Origin: Candidatus Aminicenantota bacterium
GTDB lineage: Bacteria; Acidobacteriota; Aminicenantia; Aminicenantales; Aminicenantaceae
Assembly (NCBI GenBank): GCA_030603565.1
Contig: JAUVXM010000001.1
Location: 47,328-111,327 of the forward strand
Length of the DNA stretch: 64,000 bases
Direction: 5' to 3'
The position numbers were made by a program, and so were the translations under genes. Shown here piece after piece: positions 37,351 to 46,116 of the stretch; position 1 is the first letter of the stretch; each line of letters starts with the position of its first letter. The notes beneath the pieces were generated by a model. The model was given only the letters and a program-made list of their open reading frames with translations, was not told where the DNA came from and searched no databases.

Positions 37351-38742
37351 TTACAGGGACCAGCCGGAACGGTATTCCTTGTGGATGTATTGGTTAGCCT
37401 CAGGCAGATTGGTGAATTCCATTTTATCTCCGTTCCATTCCAGCTTGGTTTTATGTTTCTGCATCCTGACTGCAATATTTCCGAGCAGCATGACTTCTGT
37501 CAAGGTCCCGGAATAAGAGAAGTCTGAGGTTGATTTTTTTCCGTTTTTTATAGCTTCTATCCATTCTGCGTGGATACCGGGTGAGCGCGGGATTGTTTTT
37601 TCCGGGCGTTGGTATTCCTGCATTTTTGTTTCAGGAATAATACGGGGATGCTGCCCGTATGTGCTGAACATAAGTTTACCTTTATCGCCAAAAAAAAGAC
37701 CCCCACCGCCTGCATCCCCCATCATACGGCCGTCTTCCAGTTCAGCAGGCCTGGGGGGCATAATCCCGCCGTCATACCAGGTAAGTTTGACTGGGGGCAT
37801 CTTGCCTCTAGCGGGGAATTCATATGTCAGGACTTCTGCCAGCGGGTAAGAGTCTTTTGTGAATTTGCTCGAACTTGCTTGAACAGAAGTGGGATGTCCA
37901 AGTTTTAGGGCCCAGAAAGGGTGGTCTAAGATGTGAGCGCCCATGTCACCTATGGCTCCGGTCCCGAAATCCCACCATCCCCGCCAGCTGAAAGGAGCAT
38001 AAGCCGGATGATAAGGGCGGAAAGGTGCCGGTCCCAGCCAGAGGTTCCAATCTAAACTTGAAGGAACAGAGGGGATTTCTATAGGAGCATTGATTCCCTG
38101 GGGCCAGATGGGGCGGTTTGTCCAAGTATGGACTTCGCGTACATCACCGATAGCTCCGTCCCATATCCATTCATTTATAAGGCGACCACCTTCGCCTGCA
38201 TGCCCTTGATTTCCCATTTGCGACACTATGTCTGCCTCTTTCGCTGCTTTTGCCAGCATACGGGCTTCTTTTATAGTGTGGGTAAGCGGCTTCTGGACGT
38301 AAACATGCTTTCCCATTTTAATGGCCGTCATGGCAACAACTGTATGGTTATGATCGGGAATTGAGACAGTAATAGCATCTATGCCTTTTTCTTTTTCCAG
38401 CATGGTGCGGAAATTGCGGTATTTATTTGCCTTTTCATACATCTTCTTGGCCTGAGGTTCGATGCGGTCGGATTTTAATAATTTTGCCATCATGGTATCG
38501 TCAACATCACATAAAGCAACGATATTTTCAGAACTGACATTACGGACATCGGAAAAACCCTGCCCGCCGACACCTACACCCCCGACGTTTAATGTGTCGC
38601 TCGGAGGGGAATAGCCTTTTCCTCCTAGTACATGCCTGGGGATTATCATAAATCCGGCTGCAGCAGTTGTAGACCGGCTGATAAATTCCCGCCTGGTTAT
38701 GCCGTTTGATTGTTTTTTTGAGTCTTTTTGCTTTGTTTTCAT
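37351..38742 (-). CDS. Gfo/Idh/MocA family oxidoreductase with Tat-like leader
   Basis: 463 aa; 'GITRREFISRSTTAAAGFMI', 'DAITVSIPDHNHTVVAMTAIKMGKHVYVQKPLTHTIKEARML'. Confidence 0.96.
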   Translation of the reverse strand: MKTKQKDSKKQSNGITRREFISRSTTAAAGFMIIPRHVLGGKGYSPPSDTLNVGGVGVGGQGFSDVRNVSSENIVALCDVDDTMMAKLLKSDRIEPQAKKMYEKANKYRNFRTMLEKEKGIDAITVSIPDHNHTVVAMTAIKMGKHVYVQKPLTHTIKEARMLAKAAKEADIVSQMGNQGHAGEGGRLINEWIWDGAIGDVREVHTWTNRPIWPQGINAPIEIPSVPSSLDWNLWLGPAPFRPYHPAYAPFSWRGWWDFGTGAIGDMGAHILDHPFWALKLGHPTSVQASSSKFTKDSYPLAEVLTYEFPARGKMPPVKLTWYDGGIMPPRPAELEDGRMMGDAGGGGLFFGDKGKLMFSTYGQHPRIIPETKMQEYQRPEKTIPRSPGIHAEWIEAIKNGKKSTSDFSYSGTLTEVMLLGNIAVRMQKHKTKLEWNGDKMEFTNLPEANQYIHKEYRSGWSL

Positions 38743-38880
38743 ATGCGAATCGTTCCCTATTTAAATTTTGGTATAATTATTTTTCCCAGTTCTTAATATA
38801 TACATTTATTATAAGTGCAGTCAACAGGAGATTAAGGCTGGAGTTCCCCCAATTTTTTCTAAGCTTTAGAGCCTTAAGCA

Positions 38881-39228
38881 AGAATCAGGTCAGTTGATAC
38901 GAAAACACGCGGATTTTCCCCAGCGTGGAAAATCCGCTCGGATACAGTCTTCGCTCTCTTCTCCTTAAGGGAGAAGAACCATGCCCGCTCATCCTTGCTA
39001 ACGGCTTTCTTAATCATCCTGAATCATTCATAAAAATTGCCGATGTCGTATTCAAAAAAACAATAACTTATTTTATCATCGGCACTTTTTACCCTCCAGG
39101 CGAGCCGATCTTGCCGCATCTACTTCGTTACAGGGCATTCGCGGTGAAGGACCACAGCTTCATCCCCTGCGCCTCGTATCTGCGGCAACCTCAACTCGTG
39201 AATAATCCAGGCAAGTTGACCTGATTCT
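38881..39228 (+). repeat. R7: composite repeat, module C with nested inner element
   Basis: Same architecture as R5 (348 bp vs 346 bp); stem TGCCGATG...CATCGGCA in the inner element 39018..39211. Confidence 0.87.
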
Positions 39229-39378
39229 TATTACCGCTCTTTTATCAAAAAATAAGAGAGAACTCCAAGGAAAGAGAAGAGGATAAGATTAATATTAACT
39301 GTGATTCAGGGCATCCTCTAAAGGTCTTGCTTTTACTGCCTTTTCTGGCGTTTCTGGTTTCTCTGTCCTTCCTGTTTT

Positions 39379-39936
39379 TTAGTCTGGGGTTTTTAGGGAG
39401 GCTTTTTTGATGATGACCGGGATTTTGGGTTTGTGGACTGCAATTTTTTTGTCCGGTCCTATCCATTTTTCATCGACTTCTACATTCCCGATTTTTTCCA
39501 ATACATCAAGGCCTTCGATAAGCTGTCCGAAGACAGTGTATTTCCCGTCCAGATGGGGTCTGGGGGCAAGGCAGATGTAAAATTCGCTGCTCCCGCTGTA
39601 GATATCTTCGGTCCTTCCCAGACCGACTGTGCCAACAAGGTGGGGATTGTCATTAAATTCAGGTGGGACTGTCTCACCTCCGCCTCCTGCTTGGATAACA
39701 TGGCCTTTGACCACGCGGTAGAAGTCTTTTCCGTTGTAATAGCCGGCTTGGACCAGTTCTTGAAAATTTTTGCAGGTTTCGGGAGCATCTTCTTCAAAAA
39801 AACGAAAAACCATTGTTCCAAGGTTTGTTTCCAGAACACATAGCTTCTCTTTGGACGATTGTGTTTCAGAAACAGACTCCTGTTGACCGCAAGAAAATAA
39901 TGATAAAATCAGGATTACGGCAATTAGATATCTCAT
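39379..39936 (-). CDS. Peptidylprolyl isomerase (cyclophilin type) lipoprotein
   Basis: 185 aa; 'LETNLGTMVFRFFEEDAPETCKNFQELVQAGYYNGKDFYRVVKGHVIQAGG'; lipobox 'LILSLFSC'. Confidence 0.93.
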   Translation of the reverse strand: MRYLIAVILILSLFSCGQQESVSETQSSKEKLCVLETNLGTMVFRFFEEDAPETCKNFQELVQAGYYNGKDFYRVVKGHVIQAGGGGETVPPEFNDNPHLVGTVGLGRTEDIYSGSSEFYICLAPRPHLDGKYTVFGQLIEGLDVLEKIGNVEVDEKWIGPDKKIAVHKPKIPVIIKKASLKTPD

Positions 39937-39963
39937 GTTTTTTTCCTTTTTCTAAACTTGATT

Positions 39964-40986
39964 TTATTCTGTACGTTTTCCCTGGATGAACTGTTCAGCA
40001 ATTTTTACATCATCTTCACTGCCGATGATAAGCGGTATTCGCTGGTGAAGCTCTAAGGGTTTGATATCTAAGATCCTTTTTTGTCCATCCGAGGCTCTTC
40101 CACCGGCTTGTTCTACGATAAATGCCATAGGATTAGCTTCATACAGGAGGCGTAGTTTCCCCTTTTTTCGGTTGGGGGATTTATTATCAGCAGGGTAGAG
40201 AAAAATTCCTCCATAAAGCAGATTCCGATGGAAATCAGCTACTAAAGACCCGATGTAGCGTGAGCTTAAAGGCCGTCCGTCTTCAGGGACAGCTTTTTTG
40301 GCCCAGCGGACGTAATTTTTCATTCCCTCATCCCAGTAATCGAAATAACTCTCATTTACACTGTAGATCTTGCCCTTCTTAGGGGTTTTGATGTTGTCGT
40401 GGGACAGAACAAAAGCCCCGAAAGTCGGATCCAGGGTGAAACCATAAACTCCGCTTCCGGTAGTGTAAACCATCATAGTGGATGATCCATATATAACATA
40501 TCCGGCACAGATCTGTTTATATCCCGGCTGTAGCAGGTCTTCCTCTGTGCCCGGATGTCCGGCTGGTGTTATGCGGGTATAAATGCTGAAAATAGTCCCG
40601 ATACTAACATTTGCTTCGATGTTGGATGAGCCGTCAAGGGGATCGAAACAGCAGACATATTTTCCGAGCGGGTATTTTTGGGGGACAGGTATAATATCTG
40701 GATTTTCTTCTGAGGCTAAAACACATAAGTTGCCGCCGTGTACAAGGGCTTTTATCATTATTTCATCGGAAAAAAGGTCTAACTTCTGCTGGCTTTCCCC
40801 ATGGATGTTAGTCGTTCCTGCTTTCCCCACGATATTGATTAGCCCGGCCTTGTTGACGTTATAAGAAATTATTTTTGCTGCTAAAGATATGTCGGTTAAA
40901 AGGGATGTAAAGGCTCCTGTTGCTTCAGGATGATTTCTTTCCTGATCGACAATATGTCGGTCAAGGGTTATGGCAAAACCTGACAT
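39964..40986 (-). CDS. fbp: Fructose-1,6-bisphosphatase class I
   Basis: 340 aa; 'CCFDPLDGSSNIEANVSIGTIFSIY', 'LLYEANPMAFIVEQAGGRASDGQKRILDI'. Confidence 0.97.
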   Translation of the reverse strand: MSGFAITLDRHIVDQERNHPEATGAFTSLLTDISLAAKIISYNVNKAGLINIVGKAGTTNIHGESQQKLDLFSDEIMIKALVHGGNLCVLASEENPDIIPVPQKYPLGKYVCCFDPLDGSSNIEANVSIGTIFSIYTRITPAGHPGTEEDLLQPGYKQICAGYVIYGSSTMMVYTTGSGVYGFTLDPTFGAFVLSHDNIKTPKKGKIYSVNESYFDYWDEGMKNYVRWAKKAVPEDGRPLSSRYIGSLVADFHRNLLYGGIFLYPADNKSPNRKKGKLRLLYEANPMAFIVEQAGGRASDGQKRILDIKPLELHQRIPLIIGSEDDVKIAEQFIQGKRTE

Positions 40987-41018
40987 GATACACCTCCATT
41001 CGTGAATAATCTAGGTTT

Positions 41019-41152
41019 CCTGGACTATTCATAAAAAATGTCAATACATATAATATTAAGCAAAATGCAAATTGTAAATTTTATCATAAATACCACAGCT
41101 TCATCCCCTGCGCCTCGTATCTACGGCAACCTCGACTCGTGAATAATCCAGG
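41019..41152 (+). repeat. R8: internally deleted repeat (134 bp), both TIRs retained
   Basis: CCTGGACTATTCATAAAAAATGTCAATAC... joins directly to ...ACCACAGCTTCATCCCCTGCGCCTC...GTGAATAATCCAGG. Confidence 0.85.
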
Positions 41153-41308
41153 ACAATTATTTTTCATTAATGATGCTGACATCAGTCTATTATTGCACTA
41201 TATACTTTAAATAATGTAAAGTATAAATTCAATCTTGCAGTTTCATGCTTTTAATTATGATATAAATATTTTAACATTAATAAAGATAAAATAAAAAAGG
41301 AAAAAAAT

Positions 41309-42421
41309 ATGAAGATAGAAAAATTTGAAATGGAGCGGATGCAGTCTTGCTGGGAAAATGTGGTCGAATATGATATGAGCGAAAGCGGTATTCGGGCCGT
41401 TACCCTTAAGGAACTTTGTGAAATGGGCTTTAACCTGAATGCAGTAATGGATATGCCGCTGGGCTACAGCCAGTCAAACGGAACGATCGAACTGCGTGAG
41501 CTTCTGTCTCAGCATTATCCCGGAGCTTCTATAGATAATATCGAAGTTACGAATGGAACTTCAGAGGCAAATTATATGCTTTCCTTGGTAACCCTAAAAG
41601 CTGGAGATGAAATGGCGCTTGAGGTTCCCAATTATATGCAGTTATGGGGAGTGCCCAGGAGCTTGGGTGCTAAGATCAACCGATTTTCCTTGGATTTTTC
41701 CCGAAATTGGGAACCGAGCTGGGATGAATTTGAAGCTGCTGTAAATGAGAAGACAAGCCTGGTTTATGTTTCAAATCCAAACAATCCGGGTGGAGCGGTC
41801 TTGTCTGAATCTGCTATGAAAAGGATAGTATCGCGCTGTGAGGAAGTGGGGGCCTACCTGCTAGCGGATGAAGTTTATATTGGGGCTGAGAGGGACTGTG
41901 AGTGGACAAAAAGTTTTTGGGGTATGAGTGACAAAGTAATTGTGACAAGCGGTCTTTCTAAAGCCTATGGTATACCCGGGATTCGGATCGGCTGGATAGT
42001 AGGACCTGAAGATGTTGTAGCTGAATGCTGGTCCCAGCATGATTATATTACCATAGGGCCTAATATTCTTTCTGACATTATAACCCGGACTGCAGTAAAG
42101 GCTGAAAATAGGGAAAAGCTTTATGCAAGGACACGGAAAATCCTGGAAAAGAATTACCCGATAATGCAGGAATGGCTGAATAGTTATGGGGATTTATTAA
42201 CGTTTAATCCTCATGTGGCCGGGGCTTTCTGGTTTGTAAAATATAATACTGATTTGTCCAGTGAGGAACTCTGTCAGCGGATAATGAAGAATCAGAGTAC
42301 TTTGGTGGTGCCAGGTATCCATCTGGGGATGGAAGGTTTTCTTCGTATCTGGATGGGAGCAAAGCCTGAATTTTTAAGGGAAGGACTGCGTCGTATTGGA
42401 GAAGAAATCAAAGCGATGTAA
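41309..42421 (+). CDS. PLP-dependent aminotransferase class I/II
   Basis: 370 aa; 'VTNGTSEANYMLSLV', 'LVYVSNPNNPGGAVLSE', 'VTSGLSKAYGIPGIRIGWIVG'. Confidence 0.93.
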   Translation: MKIEKFEMERMQSCWENVVEYDMSESGIRAVTLKELCEMGFNLNAVMDMPLGYSQSNGTIELRELLSQHYPGASIDNIEVTNGTSEANYMLSLVTLKAGDEMALEVPNYMQLWGVPRSLGAKINRFSLDFSRNWEPSWDEFEAAVNEKTSLVYVSNPNNPGGAVLSESAMKRIVSRCEEVGAYLLADEVYIGAERDCEWTKSFWGMSDKVIVTSGLSKAYGIPGIRIGWIVGPEDVVAECWSQHDYITIGPNILSDIITRTAVKAENREKLYARTRKILEKNYPIMQEWLNSYGDLLTFNPHVAGAFWFVKYNTDLSSEELCQRIMKNQSTLVVPGIHLGMEGFLRIWMGAKPEFLREGLRRIGEEIKAM

Positions 42422-42428
42422 GTAAACT

Positions 42429-42474
42429 GGGGATCAAGTCTTGTTTTCTGCGCAAAAAACAAGACCTGATCCCC
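42429..42474 (+). repeat. Long near-perfect palindrome (19-bp arms)
   Basis: GGGGATCAAGTCTTGTTTT-CTGCGCAA-AAAACAAGACCTGATCCCC; one mismatch in 19 bp, located between aminotransferase stop and S9 peptidase start. Confidence 0.9.
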
Positions 42475-42492
42475 GAATTTAGGAGGATATTA

Positions 42493-45363
42493 ATGTGTAA
42501 AACCATCAGGGTTTTTGGGCTATTTTTTCTGATTATTTTTTTAGTTCAATCAAGTTACCTGTTAGGTGTAGATCGAGCTGGGAATACAAAACAGCCGTTA
42601 TCCCATGCTGATTATGATTCATGGAAGTCGATTTATCGTCCTGCAATATCTGACGACGGCAAGTGGGCTTTATATCTTGAAACTCCTCAGGATGGCGAGG
42701 CAGAGCTTGTAGTAATAAATTTGAAAAACAGAGATGAGTATAGACATACTATCGGATATTCAGGAGAAGGAACGGATGCTGAGAAAGCTGCCCGGGCTGA
42801 GTTTAACAGCGACGCGACTAAGGTTTTATTTTTAATCTCCCCCTCGCAAGCAGAGGTCAAAGAAGCCAAAAAAGAAAAGATAACGAAAGATAAGGACAAA
42901 CCCAAGAAGAAATTGGGAATTATGGACTCATCTTCCGGCAAAGTGATTGTTATTGACCGTGTAAAAAGTTTTCTACTCCCCGAAGATGCCCCAAACTGGG
43001 TTGCCTATTTAAAGGAAGCCCTGCCTGAAGCTGAGAAAAAAGAGGAGGAAAAAGAAGAGAAAAAGGCTGAGGAAAAAGAAGAAGAGAAAGAAGATAAGAA
43101 AAAAGATAAAAAACGAAAATATGGGACTTCCCTGATTTTGCGCTCTTTTAAAGACGGAACTGAAACTGAGTTCACTGATGTGCTTGCGTATTATTTTTAT
43201 AAAAATGAAAAAAAACTCTTTTATATTGTTTCAAGTAAAGATAAACCTGAAACAGATGGAGTGTATATGGTCGAGCCCGGTCAGGGCAGAAGCGTTCCTT
43301 TATTAAGCGGGAAAGGAATTTATAGTAAGTTTGCTCTGAATGAAAATGAGACCTGTATTGCCTTTCTAACTGACAGGGATGATCAGGAGTCAAAGAAGCC
43401 GTATTTTAATCTTTATGGATGGGAAGAAGGCGAAGCCAAAGCTTCTTTATGGGTGTCCCATACGCTCCAATCAAATTTCCCGGAAGGAATGGCTGTCAGC
43501 GATAAATCCGATATCTCTTTTTGCGAGGATGGCAGGGTTGTGATGATTGGCATAAAGGATATCCCTGCTCCCAAGAATGAGGAAGATGAGGGTGAAGAAG
43601 AGGAGAAGGCTAAGTTTGACCTGTGGCACTGGAATGACCCTTATCCTCAACCACAGCAGAAATTAATGGCAGACGAGGTGCGTGATAACACTTGGGAATC
43701 TGTTTACCACCTCAGAAGTAAATCCTTTGTAAAGCTCGCTGACAAGGAAATACCGGACGTCCAGCTTTCAGATAATGGGAAAGTAGCTTTTGCCCGGACC
43801 ACTTGGCCTTATGCAAAGCGGGTCGCATATTACGGGGCATACTATGATGTTTATGTGATCAATCCTCAAACAGGCAAGAAGACCCTGGTCAAAAAAGAAC
43901 TTTACGGCCGGGCCAGTCTTTCACCTGGCGGAAAATATGTATATTGGTTTCTGAAAGGGGGTTGGTTTGTTTATGATATTGCCTCCGGAAAAACAAAAAA
44001 CATCACAGAATCAATCGATATTGATTTTGAACAATATGACTGGGACCGCCCCAATCCCAAAGGCAGTTATGGGATTGCCGGCTGGACGGACAGTGACGCA
44101 GCAATCCTGCTCAATGACCGTTATGATATCTGGGAGATTAGTCCGGATGGTTCCAGCGCCCGCATGATAACAGAAGGTTACGGCCGCTCTCATGACCTAT
44201 CTATGCGCTATGTGAGATTAGACCCGGATGAGAAGACAATAAACCCGAAGGAATCCATATTGCTTAAAGCTGTAGACCAGAATACTATGGCAGAAGGATT
44301 TTTCCGGGACAGAGTAGACGGTAATAAAAAACCAGTAAAGCTTATGATGCTGGATAGGACGATCCGGCCGTTTATCAAAGCTAAAAAGGAAGACAGATTT
44401 CTTTATGCCCGCTCGACTTTTGAGGAATATCCAGATCTCTGGACCTGTGATGCTGATTTTCGCAAACCGGAAAAGATCACAGACCTTGGCCGGCAGATGG
44501 AACCTTTTATCTGGGGAAAATCTGAGATACGTGACTTTCTCAGCGCTGACGGGAAACCGCTTAAGGGTATCCTTATCAAACCGGAAAATTTTAATCCAAA
44601 TAAGAAATATCCCCTGATGGTGTATATTTATGAAACCCTTCATCAGGGAAGACACAACTATCGCCACCCTTCACCAGGGTCCTCTATCAATCCGCCTTAT
44701 TATGTTAGTAACGGCTATATACTCTGGATGCCTGATATTGAATATGATACCGGATATCCCGGCCGGGATGCCTTAAAATGTGTATTGCCGGGTATTCATA
44801 TGCTCATCCGGGAGGGATATGTCGACCCTGAGGCGATCGGTATTCAAGGTCATTCCTGGGGGGGCTACCAGATTGCTTATATGATTACCCAGACAAATAT
44901 TTTTGCCGCCTCTGTAGCCGGCGCTCCGGTATCGAATATGACCAGCGCCTATGGCGGTATCCGTTGGGGAAGCGGTATGGTACGCCAGTTTCAGTATGAA
45001 CGCACCCAAAGCCGGCTGGGTGATACGCTCTGGAAGGTACCTATGCGTTATATTGAAAATTCACCGGTTTTCTGGGCGGATAAGATCCAGACTCCCGTGA
45101 TGTATATGCATAATGATGAGGACGGGGCTGTCCCTTGGTACCAGGGAATCGAATTCATTATGGCTCTCCGCCGCCTGGAAAGAGAAGCGTATATGTTTAA
45201 TTATAATGGCGAAGCTCATGGTTTGCGTAAACGTGTCAACCAGGAGGACTGGACTATACGCATGGCGGAATTTTTTGATCATCATTTAAAAGGCGCCCCT
45301 ATGCCGGATTGGATGAAATTAGGAATTAAAGCCTGGGAAAAAGAAAAAAATGAAGTCAAATAA
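42493..45363 (+). CDS. S9 family prolyl oligopeptidase-type peptidase
   Basis: 956 aa; 'GIQGHSWGGYQIAYMITQT' (GxSxGG), 'MYMHNDEDGAVPWYQGIEF', 'NGEAHGLRKR'; K/E-rich low-complexity insert near residue 180. Confidence 0.95.
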   Translation: MCKTIRVFGLFFLIIFLVQSSYLLGVDRAGNTKQPLSHADYDSWKSIYRPAISDDGKWALYLETPQDGEAELVVINLKNRDEYRHTIGYSGEGTDAEKAARAEFNSDATKVLFLISPSQAEVKEAKKEKITKDKDKPKKKLGIMDSSSGKVIVIDRVKSFLLPEDAPNWVAYLKEALPEAEKKEEEKEEKKAEEKEEEKEDKKKDKKRKYGTSLILRSFKDGTETEFTDVLAYYFYKNEKKLFYIVSSKDKPETDGVYMVEPGQGRSVPLLSGKGIYSKFALNENETCIAFLTDRDDQESKKPYFNLYGWEEGEAKASLWVSHTLQSNFPEGMAVSDKSDISFCEDGRVVMIGIKDIPAPKNEEDEGEEEEKAKFDLWHWNDPYPQPQQKLMADEVRDNTWESVYHLRSKSFVKLADKEIPDVQLSDNGKVAFARTTWPYAKRVAYYGAYYDVYVINPQTGKKTLVKKELYGRASLSPGGKYVYWFLKGGWFVYDIASGKTKNITESIDIDFEQYDWDRPNPKGSYGIAGWTDSDAAILLNDRYDIWEISPDGSSARMITEGYGRSHDLSMRYVRLDPDEKTINPKESILLKAVDQNTMAEGFFRDRVDGNKKPVKLMMLDRTIRPFIKAKKEDRFLYARSTFEEYPDLWTCDADFRKPEKITDLGRQMEPFIWGKSEIRDFLSADGKPLKGILIKPENFNPNKKYPLMVYIYETLHQGRHNYRHPSPGSSINPPYYVSNGYILWMPDIEYDTGYPGRDALKCVLPGIHMLIREGYVDPEAIGIQGHSWGGYQIAYMITQTNIFAASVAGAPVSNMTSAYGGIRWGSGMVRQFQYERTQSRLGDTLWKVPMRYIENSPVFWADKIQTPVMYMHNDEDGAVPWYQGIEFIMALRRLEREAYMFNYNGEAHGLRKRVNQEDWTIRMAEFFDHHLKGAPMPDWMKLGIKAWEKEKNEVK

Positions 45364-45691
45364 AAAACTTGGTATTATCTTTATGCTTATTCTCTGGATA
45401 GTAACGGCCTGGCTTCTCTATCCTCTTGTAGTGCTTGATTCTGTTGATATGGATAGTGCTAAGGAGTACTTTTACCGTTCAGCTATAGGGATTGCTATTA
45501 TGATTATTCTGTTTGGCAAGACTGCCTTTGATCTTTTTTTCCCGCAAGTAGTGAGCAAAAAAGTGCCGCTCATTAATACGATCTTTCTCACTCTATATTC
45601 CCTGCTTATAGCCGGGGGGGTAATTTTTATGGTATCCCGCATGATAATGCTCTATATCAACAACCAGGAGAGTACCGGAATTTTGTTTTAA
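45350..45691 (+). CDS. Hypothetical small multi-TM protein
   Basis: 113 aa, three predicted TM segments, overlaps the S9 gene by 14 nt. Confidence 0.6.
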   Translation: MKSNKKLGIIFMLILWIVTAWLLYPLVVLDSVDMDSAKEYFYRSAIGIAIMIILFGKTAFDLFFPQVVSKKVPLINTIFLTLYSLLIAGGVIFMVSRMIMLYINNQESTGILF

Positions 45692-45846
45692 CTAAAATAT
45701 AAAGCTCAGAGTTCAGATTCAGATTTTTCTTTCTACTCATGTACGGATTATTGTGATTAACCAGAGCGTAAAAGATGCAACACATCCGGCAAAAGCAAGG
45801 TTTTCTATATTGGAAGGAATATTTTCTTCTTTTCTTTGTATATAGT

Positions 45847-46098
45847 ATGGGTTATTCACGAGCCGAGATTGCTGCAGATGCAAGGCACAGGGTATGAAGC
45901 TGTGGTCCTTCACCGCGAATACCCTGTAACAAAGCAGGTGCAGTGAGATCGGCTCGCCTGTAAGGTAAAAAAATGGCGATTAAAATTAAAAATAAAAGCA
46001 AGAAAAAAGTTTTAATAATCATTCTTGAAAAAATTTTGCATATCATTAAAAAGAAAAAAATAATAAAAACATCGCCATTTTTTTATGAATAAGTCAGA
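45847..46098 (-). repeat. R9: full-length MITE-like element (~252 bp, inverted orientation)
   Basis: GGTTATTCACGAGCCGAGATT...GATCGGCTCGCC...AAAAAAATGGCGATT...ATCGCCATTTTTTTATGAATAAGTCAG. Confidence 0.87.
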
Positions 46099-46116
46099 AT
46101 AGATATGGAGGCTAGA

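Noticed and set aside
38925-39224. 99-aa ORF MENPLGYSLRSLLLKGEEPCPLILANGF...
   Set aside because: Falls in repeat R7 and a similar frame appears in R5 (35931-36251); repeat-derived, no protein family recognised.
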